Source: Margaritispora aquatica (Eukaryota > Ascomycota > Leotiomycetes > Helotiales > Discinellaceae). Taken from it: 64,000 nucleotides of DNA. Positions 22,972 through 34,749 of the stretch are shown here, in pieces. How positions within the stretch are numbered: position 1 is the stretch's first letter; each line of letters starts with the position of its first letter. The notes beneath the pieces are model-generated. The model saw only the letters and a list, made by a program, of their open reading frames with translations. It did not search any database and was not told where the DNA came from. The stretch covers positions 930,001 to 994,000 of the forward strand of contig VJWN01000011.1 of assembly GCA_007644065.1 (NCBI GenBank), in the 5' to 3' direction. Both the position numbers and the translations under genes were made by a program.

Positions 22972-24419
22972 GCATTGCTCGACAAGGATATTCGTAAAGT
23001 GGTGTTGGGAATGATTGGGAGTTTTTGGCTTATCAACAGGGCAAAAGGCATCTAGGGAATGGATCAATGGATGAATGCATATTTGCGATATGGCGTTTCT
23101 TTTGCGGCCCGGATGCTGGATGAATGGCACTTGGTGCCAAGTGAATGAGTGTATGATCAAAGCAAAACGTGGGCTAGGTTGGTGTGATGCGAAAAGAAAA
23201 GAAAAGAGAAGCGAAAAAGTGCTTTGGGGACGTGAGGTGGCGGCGGCCCTGCTGTGATGGTTCGTGGTAGCAGCAAGACAAGATACGAGATAGAAAATGA
23301 ATATAACAATACATCTCAATTCGACAATTAGATGATACACGGTCTGCTTGCTCGATTTGTGAGACCTACTTAGCAGATGCTTGATATGTATGTCCTAGAA
23401 TTTGAAGCTAATGTCATGTTCTTATTCAAGCAAGTGGACAGGTAAGTTTTTCGTTATCCTTGCCGAGGGGGTTCGAATCGAGATCTGGAGGTTGCTTGTA
23501 GATTTTCTTTGTGCGATTAAGTGACAAGTCAACATCAACAACGCGAAGGGGAGAGAGAACTGATGCCTAGATTACAAAAGCTTTGAGGGATTAGAAATTA
23601 TAGCTAGTAGGTTTACTGGTGAAATAGTTCCCTCAATCATCATCAAGTTTTGGGTGTATATCTGCTTGTATTGTAAGTCGAAAGCTCCCACTGCCACCAT
23701 AAGCGAAACCTAAACACAGAATGTAGAAAAATTGCACTTTTAAGTTGACAAACTGCTTTAAGATCTCGTAAAAATCTCCGAGAGATGCGCGCTCTAATTA
23801 ATAGTTGAATGAATCATAATCAGGTGGAGGGGAAGAGTCGTTTCTCTAGAAGTCCGTCGGGATGATGCGTCGGTAGGGCTTAGTGTGCCAAGGGCTTGAC
23901 CGTGCTTCTTCACTAAGTACTCCTCATACCTAGTCACTTAAGCACATTTGAGTACCCCTCATTCCAACATCCTAAACAACATCGTCATGGTGTGTACCTC
24001 CTGGAAATCTCTATCTGACGTTCGTTCGGATATGTAAAGTCGTTGTCTTGTTTGTGCCAATAGCTAGCGAGAATCATATGTGCATGCCAATCCTCCCTTG
24101 CTCAAACAGAAATATGCCACAACACAGTGGCCCAGCTTCCCCTCTTTGTAATTTGATCTCATCACATAAGATAAAATAACCATACTGGACATTGATTCTA
24201 TGTCACGCGTGGCACTAAAAATCCCTCTGCCGACCTGAATCAAGTCTGCTTTTCTTCCGACTCATACTAAGGCCTCAACCACATTGAGATCTGTCATTTG
24301 TAGCACCTCTCCCAAAAGTTTCCGTACATACTTCATATATCATTGATTTCTTCACAGAAAAACTAAACATCGCGACATTTTGTATGACCATTTGTACCGT
24401 TTCTTGAAGATATATTTGT
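22972..24419. other. Intergenic, 1.45 kb
   Basis: No supported gene. The stretch carries the Arp8 3' UTR and the promoter of the 2EXR gene. Antisense open frames running back into Arp8 are shadows. Confidence 0.5.
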
Positions 24420-26053
24420 ATGTCGTCGGATAGTGCCCTTTCGCACATGATGTCACAAGACGCAAGCGAGATTCGAGGGAGAGGAGAAGAAGGACCAGAC
24501 ACCACAACTGCTGATGTCAATACGAGTGTCGGCTTGCAAGAGACGGAGAAAACTGTTAGCAGCGGCCTCCGTACTCAGAAGGAGAAAGTGAGTACAGTTT
24601 CCATTTCCGATAGCTCGCTTCCGGAAACAAGACCGCCAGTATGCCTATCACCCTACAATCTAACATTTGAGAAAATATTAATGTCGTAAGCAGAGTCGCA
24701 ACGAAGACCTTAGTCCGGGACGAGATGAGTGTGGCAAGCGTGGAGTGCTTGCTCAGACTCATTCATCTCCAGTACAAGAATGTAGCAAGGGAAGTGAGAA
24801 GCAATGCAGCAAATCCGAAAAGACTGTGAATTTGAGCTCAAACGAGCCAATCACATTTGCTCAATTCATGACCAAGGTCACACGCGTCAATCGCGTCAAT
24901 CAACCCAAGCCACAGGATATTCAAGCCAAGTAAGTTGTCAAATGGCATCAATAGGAATTCACACTAATCTGTCACTCCAGACCGCTCATTAAATTCCATA
25001 AGTTTGTCGAGTTGCCCACTGAGTTGCGTCTCAAGATCTGGGCCTATGTCATTGATGAACCACGAATCCTCGAAATGAGCAAAGGTATCACCCATCTCTA
25101 CGTCAAAGCAACTCGCGAAGCGAGGAAGACTCCCGGATTCCTCCTAGCAAACAAAGAGGCACACAAAGAAGCTAAGCACAGAGGATTCCAACTCGTCAAC
25201 TTCGACGATACGTTTCGTGGTGAACTACCAATTTGGTTCAATCCAACTAAAGATATCATTTTGTTCGGTGAAAATGCCTGCGTCGCTACCATCATGTCAG
25301 TTGCGATGCGCATTCCCACGATCCGCGTGCCTCGGGTAGCAGTCCACATGAGTGGCAATATGATTGAGTGCTGCAAAGCAAACAGTGCTATCCCTGCTCC
25401 GTGGACGTTTGGCACCGTGGTTGGAATTCTGCAGGCCATCCATGGTGATAGTCGTCATTGGCGTGAAGAACAAACTGTTCGCTGTGGCATAACTGGCCTA
25501 AAGGAAGTCCATATTGTTGTCCCGAGCAATCTGTGGAAGGCTGATGGTGGAAATGTCTCTCAAAATGCTTTCATGCGTTGTACGGAGACGCTCGGTATCA
25601 CCAGGGGCCAGATGCGCTTAGGGAGCCAGCTTGAAGCACAGATTGGCCAAGTAGAAGCTGGACAGATGCTGCCAAATGTTGAAGTGAATAATTGGGAAGG
25701 GGAATTCCAGCCAAAGCTTCATTTCGTATCTCTGGTCGACCCTGCGGCTGATGGTAAGATCTATCCGGCTTATAGCGCATTCACCACAGACATTCGAGGA
25801 TGTAACAAGCTGAGTAAAGCTGATGGGTCTCAATTTATACGCAAACTGGAGAAATCCACAGGTTGTACGATCAAGATCGCGAAGCAAGAGTATCCTGGTC
25901 AGCCACGCGAGATTGGGTTTACTGGCACGGAATCTGCTGTTTCCGAGGCAAGAACTGCTGTCCGAGAGTTGTTAGTATGTGCTTCGCATCTCGATCTGTT
26001 GTCACATGAGCTTGAGCTGACTTTGATAGATGCCTTCAATTGGGCCCTACTAG
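24420..26053 (+). CDS. 2EXR-domain protein with KH-like C-terminus
   Basis: Four exons (introns 24588-24693, 24930-24980 and 25975-26029) give 473 aa. The first ~135 residues are Ser/Thr/Lys-rich and disordered. The 2EXR domain, a fungal F-box-like fold, starts at FHKFVELPTELRLKIWAYV (about 140) and runs through the typical LLANKEAHKEA and FDDTFRGEL segments. Near the C-terminus (about 400-465) a segment reads SKADGSQFIRKLEKSTGCTI, followed by REIGFTGTESAVSEARTAV. This matches a type-I KH RNA-binding fold, with KADG at the GxxG loop position. The last intron has a GTATGT donor and shifts the frame to a stop at 26051; reading through it would give a longer, less plausible tail ending at 26208. 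Function is unknown; the pairing of an F-box-like and a KH-like module is inferred. Confidence 0.75.
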
Positions 26054-26558
26054 CCAAGCTTAACCTAATTCTGTGTCAAGACCCAAAAACACCCGACAAG
26101 GGCAGCAAGAATCAAAGCTGGTTGATTGTGTGGGTGAAGGGGGTTGGGAAGCAAATTTCAGTAGTAAACTGTGGAGCTCCGGTATTTGACAAAATTGTTA
26201 GACGATGACTTTCATGGCTTCTACCTCAATCATATCTCTAGACAAGAACGAACAAGTTCACACCACATGCATACTACTGGGAGTGACACGGAGCTGAGAA
26301 TTATTGCGAAGGGTGGCGAAGACCATAAGGAACTATGACCATATCACTTGAGCTGTATCGATGCGCAAGAGCACATCCGAACAAGAATACTAACGCATGA
26401 AAGTTGAAAATTACGATATTCCACCATACATTCGGTGAAAAATGACCAAGCTTGAGTGTGAGGCACATATATTTCGTGATGTGCGTGCTTATTCGGTCAA
26501 GACAAACACAGTGAGAAGCGACTCGAACCCGCAATTAGTCTTATAGCACTGGTGATAA

Positions 26559-26573
26559 CCCCCCCCCCCCCCC
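26559..26573 (+). repeat. Poly-C tract (C15)
   Basis: Fifteen consecutive C residues. Such tracts are mutable and also error-prone in sequencing, so the exact length should be treated with caution. Confidence 0.9.
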
Positions 26574-26926
26574 ACTCTCGATACAAATAAACGAGATCTG
26601 ACGCTAGGATGTTGAAGTCAAATCACATATGGCAAGCAATATAATAGAGTTTTCGCTTATTTCAGGGGACGTCTTTGGTGACTTCGATACATCACATGCT
26701 ACTTTACAGCCATAGCATCATCTGGAAACAGTTAATCTCCCAACATTCTCTCTGCAGAAAGGAGAAGTTGATGCTAAGCTTCTCAATATTTGACTATTGG
26801 ATGTCTATGCCTGGTTTACTATGTAAGCATATTTGCTGTCTTTGTTTAATTCACTCGGTTAATAAGGCTGTGCCTCTTATGAACGTCCATCCCGCACGGT
26901 GAAAGAGCGAAAATGCCCTGATATGT

Positions 26927-27337
26927 ATGAAATTTACCATCTCAGATGCAGACCTCGAGGATAACCTCCTTGGCGGCGCCTGGAAGGAACACGGCTCAGA
27001 CTTGGCAACTCTAATCTCCAATGGCATAAGGCGAAGCAATAAGACCCAGGCTATCATTGGACTCGCTTAGTTTTTCACAAGGTTACTTTTACGAATAGCC
27101 GCACTTCGTGCCTATGGAGAAATTTCCCCCGTAGTTGGTGTTACTTTGAGTGACTTCGGTGACCACGAGGATAGCAGAATTGCTTTTACAATGACAGCAG
27201 AACGTTCGTCCTCCGTAACTGACTGGGACATTGAGACCCTTGTCTGCCGACCGTCTCTCGACTGGAAATGTTTGTCAGCTTTCTCGTATGGGACAATGGG
27301 ATATACCGAGGTAGTCCTCTACGAGTACACCAATTAA
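26927..27337 (+). pseudogene. Possible decayed coding fragment
   Basis: One frame runs from ATG 26927 through a single TAG (27068-27070) to a stop at 27335-27337. Both halves have ordinary protein-like composition (first half …LEDNLLGGAWKEHGSD…, second half …ISPVVGVTLSDFGDHED…). No intron around the TAG has good borders and I recognise no family. It could be a relic interrupted by one nonsense change, or chance. Confidence 0.2.
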
Positions 27338-28007
27338 CATCCAAGTACCAAAGGAGTTTTGCAAGGACTGTCACCAAAAGTGCGCGATAAGACTTATAGC
27401 CGAGATATGGGGGCCAAACTGGGAATTAGAGTTTATGAACATCTATAGAGGGTACCTATCTAGGAAGGAATGGTCTGCTTGAAACTTTAGAACTCGTTCT
27501 GTTAAGCCTAGCATAGTCGAATAGTCACATAAGGTACTAGATTCACGGTTCATGATTTATCCAACAACAAGAACCCAAGCTTGAAAGTAGCAAATCTTAC
27601 CACAGTATTATCCAGCATGGTAGTCAAAGCGATCATGCATAGCCCCCAGACGCCTCGGAGCAAGGTAGATAACCAAACCCAGTCGGAATATACCTGGGAG
27701 ATGGCACAATTCGAGATCCCTCATCAAGATCTAGAAGCTTGTTGGTAGAAGCATGTCAGATAGAGACATTGTGCATAATCTCTAAACGGGCTGGATAAAC
27801 GATTTCCTCTGGATGGGGTCACAATCTGACATCCAACAGGCAGCAGAAAAGTATAGGATCAAATTTACCTAAGACCCATGTAGCACAAGCTTTACCTTGG
27901 CAATTTTCACTGTACATAAATGAGCCTTTTCCCAATTGTGGAAACTGCACTCTCAGTGGCAACTCAAGCTTTTCCCCTTCATCACTGCCAAGCTAAAGAC
28001 ACTCAAG

Positions 28008-31000
28008 ATGCGTTTAAGCCAGCTGCTTCTAGTCCTTGGGCTCGGGGCATACCAGGCAGTCGCTTTTGCTGTGTTTGCTCATTTCATGGTAGGAGTTGCC
28101 CAAATTTCTGTAATCAAATATGTCACTATATGTGCTAACATATTGACAGGTTGGTAACACGCTTAACTATGGATTTGACGACTGGAAAGCCGACATGGTC
28201 GCTGCACAGACAGCTGGGATTGATGCGTTTGCTCTGTCAGTACCGCGCCTTTCCCGATCAGATGGTGACTAACGAAGTTCTTCAGAAACGTTGCCAGAGA
28301 CGAGCAAGCTAATATAGAGATCACTCAAGCATTTGAGGTAGCAGTCTCACTTGGCTTCAAACTCTTTTTCTCGTTCGACTATGCTGGTGGTGGACCTTGG
28401 GAGAAAGCGAGTGTGATAAAATGGATCAACACATGGAAAGGCTCTGCTGCTTATTATAAGCGGGGAACACAAGCTTTGGTCTCAACATTCGAAGGGCCAG
28501 GCAGCGCTGCTGACTGGATTGATATCAAGGCGCAGACAGGTTGCTTCTTTGTGCCAGACTACTCATCTCTTGTACGTCTTTCTTTCATATGCGGTCGCAT
28601 TATGTTGTTGGAAATTCTTGACATCTTAACCCTTAAATAATGAGGCTCAAGCTTCTTTTTGATATTAAAGTCTGTCGGCGAATTCAGCTAATCAATTTCT
28701 ATGGTTAGGGTGCTAAAAGAGCTACATTAGCTGGCTCAGGCGTCGCTGATGGTTTGTTTAGCTGGGCTGCATGGCCAGCAGGTCCAAGGGACATGGACAC
28801 CTACGGAGATGCATCCTACAGTAAGTCAAAATATCTTCGGACTCTGTCTTGTAGTTACCATTGGAGCACAATGCACTCCTGTGTTTTCAAACTCTCACAC
28901 ACCGATCCATCCCCTTCAGTCACTGACGGATAAGCTAATTTAAATAGTGCAATTTCTTGCACAAGCAGGAAAGTCAACATATATGATGCCAGTTTCTCCA
29001 GCTTTCTACACCAATCTGCCAGGTTACAAGAAAAATTGGTAAGCAAATTGGAAACTTTTCCTCTATGAGTAGCAGAATTCTCCGAAAATTACGAAAGATA
29101 CTAATACATATTCCTTAATCAGGCTCTGGCGTGGAGACGATCTTTGGTTTGACCGCTGGCTACAAGTCATCTATCTGGCGAGAATTCAGAAAGATTTCAC
29201 GCCTCCAGAATTCGCCCAAATCATCAGCTGGAATGATTTTGGCGAAAGTCATTACATTGGCCCAGTAATCCCCAAGGCAACATATGCTCTCAATGCCAAC
29301 CATGGCAAAGCCCCATTCGATTATGCCACATACGTGACTCACGGCGGTTTCCGTCGTATGCTACCTTTCCAGATCCAGCTCGCCAAAACCGGAGTTGCCA
29401 CTGTTGGGACGACATCAGTTAGTATGTGGTACCGAAACTCTGCAGTTTCTGCTTGTGGGACTGATACCGTGGCCAATACTTGCCAACAATTACAACTTGA
29501 GTGTAAGCATCTCTATATTTATTGAGGAAGAGCAAATATGATGGATGTGTCTTCATTGCTGCTACTTGACATAATAACCAAGTGTCTCGAAGAGCTTACG
29601 CTAACGAAATTTCAAGACACCCCTGCTTCCGTCGTCCAAGACAAAATTTTCTATACGGCTTTGCTAGGAGCTTCCGCAGCAGTCACTGTCACAGTAGGAG
29701 GTGTATCCTTAGGTGCTACATGGACAGACACGCCCCCGACAGGTGTTGGTCTTTATCATGGAAGTGCCAGCTTTGCCGGAAAGACGGGTCAAGTTGTTGT
29801 GACTGTCGCTGGAATCGCAACGGTTGTAGGAGATGCACTTATTGGAGGATGCACTTCACAAAACTTTAATCCTTACGCCTATGCTGCAAATGGTCCGGCT
29901 TCTAGCGCAACATTGAATATTAACAGTCATGTCTGTGTTGGAGGATTCGGCACGGGCGCCTTTGCAAATGTTTGCAAGTTCGCTTGCGCTTTGGGATACT
30001 GCCCTGTCACTGGTAACTTCCGCACTTAATTCTTCCCTCTTTCAGGACTTCAATTACTAAAATTAATTAGCTTGTACATGTACAAGAATAGGTCCACAAC
30101 CTCCAAGGCCAACAGCTCTGCAAAAAAACGGTTACGTCACAGATGGCAATAGAAATTTTGAAGGTCTTTGCTCGTTCTCGGTCAACTATGGATATACGGG
30201 AAAAGAGGTACGGAGTTCGTCAGAAAACACTTTAATCACACTAATTTAGTTGTTTTAGTGCAGTTTGACTAAGCCAGCTTCAACATTTATCCCTGCACTG
30301 TCTCCTTTCTTGTAAGTTTACCATGTGCACTCGGTAGTGATTTATTAACGATTTATCACAGCCCTGATACCACAACCTCAGGAGTTGGTCTCTTGCCCAA
30401 GTACGATGTTATGTGTAAATTTAGTTGTCTTCATGGCTGGTGCCCAATACATTTGTGCAAGTATACTTCAATTGGTCCAATAATAGATGTACCCGGATGG
30501 TCACTTGTGGTATGTTAATCTCTTATCTGACGCAGCGAACTGCTTCTTGACTTCGATGTCCATAATGACATAAACTGTCACTTGGTCTCTGTAACTTCTT
30601 GATACCAAAAACTAACTTCCCCACAGATTGGCACATACCGTAGTACGCTCACTCTTGACGAATTCCTCTTGTGCCGATTTACTGCTACTTATGGCCAGGT
30701 CAATCGAGACCTCTGCTTCGAGCCTCCTCCAGTGGTAACAACCTTGACAACGACAACTCTGAAGCCGACAACGACGAAACCTCCAGTTATAGTAACTGTC
30801 ACAGTGATAGTAGATCCGCCAGTGCCAACCCCGACCAATGTCTGGAGAATCTACATTGGCTCTGAAGTCAGCGGTATACATTACCCCAGTTCCTCATGCG
30901 GATTCCCCAACACAGCTGACGTTTGTAAATTTGCTTAGTCCCCCAGCCATACGACAATCTATGGTTGTCAACTGACGCGACCATTGGATGTGGAGGAGGA

Positions 31001-31467
31001 GCATCAAATTATCCCCTCCATGTAACCCCGCCGTTGATGAACCCAGAGGACGACGTCTCTCAAGATGAAGGCTATGCATGTGATGGCTGTCAAGGTGAAG
31101 GAGATGCTGGAACGTGGACAATCACTCGTCTCGAGATGTACGACTACATCGAATCTTCGCTTTGGGCATACGGCATCACAACCTCACACGTGGGTTATAT
31201 CACCGCGTACCAGCAACCAGATGGGACATACAACTTGGTTTCCACCCCAAAGATCGGTGACCCGTTTATAAATCAAGGGAAGTGTGTTAGAGCACCTCCT
31301 GATTCGGATAAATTCGAATGCGATGATCTCTTTGGTGGTCGTGGAGGAAAGCATGTGCTTACTTGCGTAGGTTTCTGTTCTTTCAGAAGTTGCATTTCAA
31401 TTTATAGATTCGAGCTAACATGTGTCAGACCTCATTCTTGAAAGCCAACACAGAAAGCATGTCATAA
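28008..31467 (+). CDS. GH71 alpha-1,3-glucanase (mutanase), secreted
   Basis: Secreted glycoside hydrolase family 71 enzyme, which cleaves alpha-1,3-glucan of fungal cell walls. Thirteen exons give 827 aa; introns at 28089-28149, 28236-28285, 28572-28708, 28821-28947, 29039-29122, 29503-29616, 30013-30070, 30208-30258, 30312-30361, 30510-30626, 30874-30938 and 31367-31428. Signal peptide ~1-19 (MRLSQLLLVLGLGAYQAVA), then the GH71 start VFAHFMVGNTLNYGFDDW. Other family segments are GIDAFALNVARDE, LFFSFDYAGGGPW, MMPVSPAFYTNLPGYKKNW and IISWNDFGESHYIGP. After the catalytic part come a beta-sandwich-like module, Cys-rich modules (VCKFACALGYCP, MCKFSCLHGWCP), a Thr/Pro-rich linker, and a C-terminal Cys-containing domain ending near DKFECDDLFGGRGGKHVLTC. 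Probable role in wall remodelling, autolysis or mycoparasitism. The catalytic assignment is firm; exons 9 and 11-13 are less certain than the rest. Confidence 0.9.
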
Positions 31468-32929
31468 TCGTGATTGAGACCACATTGAAGGGGAAGCTTC
31501 CGGCTAATAGCTGAGGTTGAAATGAGGCTATGATCTGAAAACTCACCAATGGGGAACTATGTCCAGGATCTCATTAAAGGAGCCCCTCACATCGCCGAAC
31601 GGAACCTGTTCGATTGCAAATATACCTTAGCATACAAATGAGATAACTTCACCACAGTTCTAATCACAATTGACACTCTCAAGGAGATGGAAAGAATCCA
31701 AGAAATAAGTTTAATTAATGTAGGTACTGTGCTGCGGTATCTTCGTCTGAATCGGCCAAATCATTCTTATTGAGAAGTGTCTGGTAGGTTATCTCATCAA
31801 GCAGACTTCGCCACCCTCGCTTAAATAGGGGCCACACCAAGCACAAAGAAAAGCTCCCAGCACATTCACACTCACAATGCCTTGCAATACTGACATATGC
31901 TGGAAACATATCTCACACTTTCTTGGCCAAACACTCGCGACAAACTCATATACAAATACTGTTACCAGACACAATATCACACGATCGCATCCTCTACGTT
32001 CGAGACTTGCCTGGATTGGCACCCAAACATTCAATCACTCGCTACTGAGTCTGAGTCGCGCATCACCTCATATTGAGTTCGTCCGTCTCAGCCAGGAAGT
32101 TCCTGAACTTACTCGCATGGCAACTCGCCAACTGTTCCCTGCTCCCTGCTGCCGTCAGCCCTGTGGAGGAAAAAGTTTCGCCTATTCACCATTCACTTGG
32201 CGGTGAATCATGTAGATGGGACGATATTGAGGTGCGTTGCAGGTAACGTGGACGCATAGCGGTATCGTTTTGGTGGAGGAAGAGGGAGAGCAAGGTCGGC
32301 TGAAGTGGTATTGATTGGGTGCCAAACTGTGAACTCGGTGTCGAAGATGGTCGCCAAATTTGCCTCCACAGCCATCAGATGGCAACTAGTTCCGAGCCTT
32401 TGATGCATGGGCCTGTTAGCTTGAGGATAAGCTCATAAATCCCGGCCCTAGTTATGCAAGCCAACCTTTGATCTGCACGACACCTCCTAAACTTTCACCC
32501 AAAGCCAAAAAAAAAAAAGCTCCGTTCAAACTCTAGGAACTTGACATCGGTCAACACTCAAGGCAACCAAGAAGAGATAAGAAGTACAGTGCGAAAAACG
32601 AGTGGTTCGCATTCTAAGATGGGTATATCGCACACGCCAAACCTGACCTATGATACACGTTTCAGTTCTGTGGCCTCGCCTGAACACCGCGCAAGTAGAA
32701 AAAAGTATATACTGAAACACCGAGCCAACCCACCACCCCTTTCCACCCCACTCAGAGAGAGCCCCCACAACCCACCCTGTACGCGTAGCTTTCTTGGCGC
32801 GTCTCCACTTCCCAACGTCGTCAAACCTCTATCGGCCAGACGCTCGTAACCACACATGAAGCTCTTTTGTTGATTGCTCAGCACGTCTAATTTTGATATG
32901 CAAGAAAAGGAGGGTTTGTGAAACCAGGA
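31468..32929. other. Intergenic, 1.46 kb
   Basis: Spacer between two convergent genes, with a poly-A run near 32507-32518. Open frames on both strands (for example 31877-32206 and 32541-32849) have no motifs or credible splicing. Confidence 0.5.
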
Positions 32930-34749
32930 CTAGAATTTTTGATGGAAACTGCTGCGAGCAATCACACTTCGCAGACGCTTCCCGAAGATATACATCGGTA
33001 GTGAAAATGCACTGACCGCCAAATTCGCGATCGCCACGACGGTGAAGACGGTTTTGGCCCCGCTGCTCTCAAAGAAACCGTTGACGTAGTTGGACATGAC
33101 CAAGGAAAGGAGCGCTTTGATGAAGTTCATCGTGACAAATGCCTGCGCTGCGTGCGTGCTGTGAGAGTCCATGACATAGGTGAACATGGAGCTTGTGGCG
33201 AAAGGTACGGCAAAAGTCTGGACGCCGAGAAAGGCGATGGGAATCGCAAGTGGTGCACCGGCTGCAATGCTATAGCCGAAGCCAACGTATGCGACGGTAG
33301 ACAGGGAGGCGGCGACGATCATGAGGACGAGACGGAATTCAGGCTCGTAAACGCCATTGTTGCGACGCGTCATAAAGCTTGTGACTGCATCCGCACAATA
33401 ACCTGAGATGAGAGTACCACAGAGTCCAACACCAAAAAGTGGCAAGTTGGTAAGTCCGATGGCAGATGAAGAAAGATTGTAAGGCGCAGCCGAGAAAATC
33501 GTATCCTGAAGAAGAGCAATAAGAGTGAGGCCAGCTGCATAAACAGAATAGGTGAATGCAGCATAGATAACTGCTGGAAAGGTAATCAAAGGAAGAGGTT
33601 TGAAAGCTGTCGTCCAGAATGAAACATTTGAAACACGCCCTTGAAATATCTTGAGCTTTTGTCCGTAGCTCTTGACTGGTTCTGGGATGACAATTTCGTA
33701 CACTCGAAGCGAGGACTTATCGAAGATAACTTCAGTGATTGCCTCGGGTGCAAAGTATACAGTCTCCGGTACGAAGAAGTATATCATTGGAAAAATTCCT
33801 GCATACATTAATGCGCATATGCCGAAGGTGAATTTGAATCCAAGATTTTGGATGATGAAACCAGCGATCAGTTGTCCTAGCTTCACGCCGCCCATCACAA
33901 ACAAATTCCAGATACTCAGCGCTGTTCCCTTCTCATGCACAAAGAAGAGTTCCGATACCGTAGCTGAAATCAGTGTCTCTAATGGCGCCGCAGCAAAACC
34001 TTGCACAACACGCATTGCTGTCAGTGAGAGGAAGCTCTAGAAATATATTAGCTAATGTTGACAGAACTGAAAGATGACCATACTCCTGCAAAGAAACCCC
34101 ATGCGTTTGTTCCAAAGAGGAATATTGTCGAAATGATGAACACTGGTCGTTTCCCCCAAACTGCAGCCGCAGCAGCTGTGAAAAAGGTGCCACCTCCAGT
34201 GGTAAGTTGTAGGAGGCCCACGACGTTGAAAGATACTTGATCTGTCGTCACCTTGAATGTTGTTGCGATGTCTTCAAGGCCTGTAGTAATCATAGGGCCA
34301 AGGCTCAATACTGTTAGCGAGGGCTTAAATTGGAAGGCGACTGAACTTACGACACAGTGACACCGGCAGTCAAACTGAGGATGAGCAATATCGATATCTT
34401 AGTTGCAGAAGACCTTTCAAGTTAGTAGACTGCTGTAACTACATATTACAGATGCTCCATACCAGTTCAGAGGATCGTTAAGACTGTCTGTTGGTTGTGG
34501 TTGAAGTACAACATCCCCCCTCTTCTTAGGTTCCTCATATTCCCAATCGTCGAGTTTTGCTACACGGCAATAGTGAGCAGATGTTGATGTCATTATTGTG
34601 ATGCAGATGCTTACATGAATCGACTTCCTCATTGAGATTGACGGTACCTGGAACCTAGAGTAAGTTAGAATGTATATCGCCAATTATGTTCGGATGAATG
34701 AGCTAACATTTGGATATTTCGGGTCTTGCAGAATTCCCCAGTTGCCCAT
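32930..34749 (-). CDS. MFS transporter (DHA1-like)
   Basis: Major facilitator superfamily transporter of a common fungal subgroup that begins with W-G-[IV]-L…VPGT. Six exons (introns 34655-34707, 34560-34614, 34414-34462, 34304-34350 and 34037-34083) give 522 aa. The N-terminus MGNWGILQDPKYPNVPGTV is joined over the first intron. DSLNDPLNWSSATK precedes the first helix, ISILLILSLTAGVTV. Twelve hydrophobic segments are consistent with the sequence, with a cytosolic loop (about 280-310) between the two halves and a basic C-terminus. Segments such as RVVQGFAAAPLETLISATV and HEKGTALSIWNLFVMGG are typical of this group. The fourth intron uses a GAG acceptor ('TATTGAG'), chosen because it alone keeps the frame. 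Probable proton-coupled exporter in the plasma membrane, substrate unknown. The neighbouring methyltransferase is on the same strand but 1.5 kb away, so a functional link is speculative. Confidence 0.88.

Larger units (their letters stand above)
26054..28007. other. Gene-poor stretch, 1.95 kb
   Basis: No intact gene. It contains a C15 tract (26559-26573) and a possible coding relic (26927-27337), listed separately. The remainder is AT-rich with scattered stops in all frames. Confidence 0.5.

Noticed and set aside
22621..23340. 239-codon minus-strand frame overlapping the 3' end of Arp8.
   Set aside because: It overlaps a clearly conserved gene antisense. The part beyond Arp8 is low-complexity His/Ser-rich without motifs.
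23465..23490. GTTCGAATC, similar to a tRNA T-loop.
   Set aside because: The flanks do not pair into a T-stem, and no acceptor stem or anticodon arm can be placed upstream.
31877..32206. 109-codon plus-strand frame.
   Set aside because: No motif, no homologue I recognise, and biased composition typical of a chance frame in a spacer.
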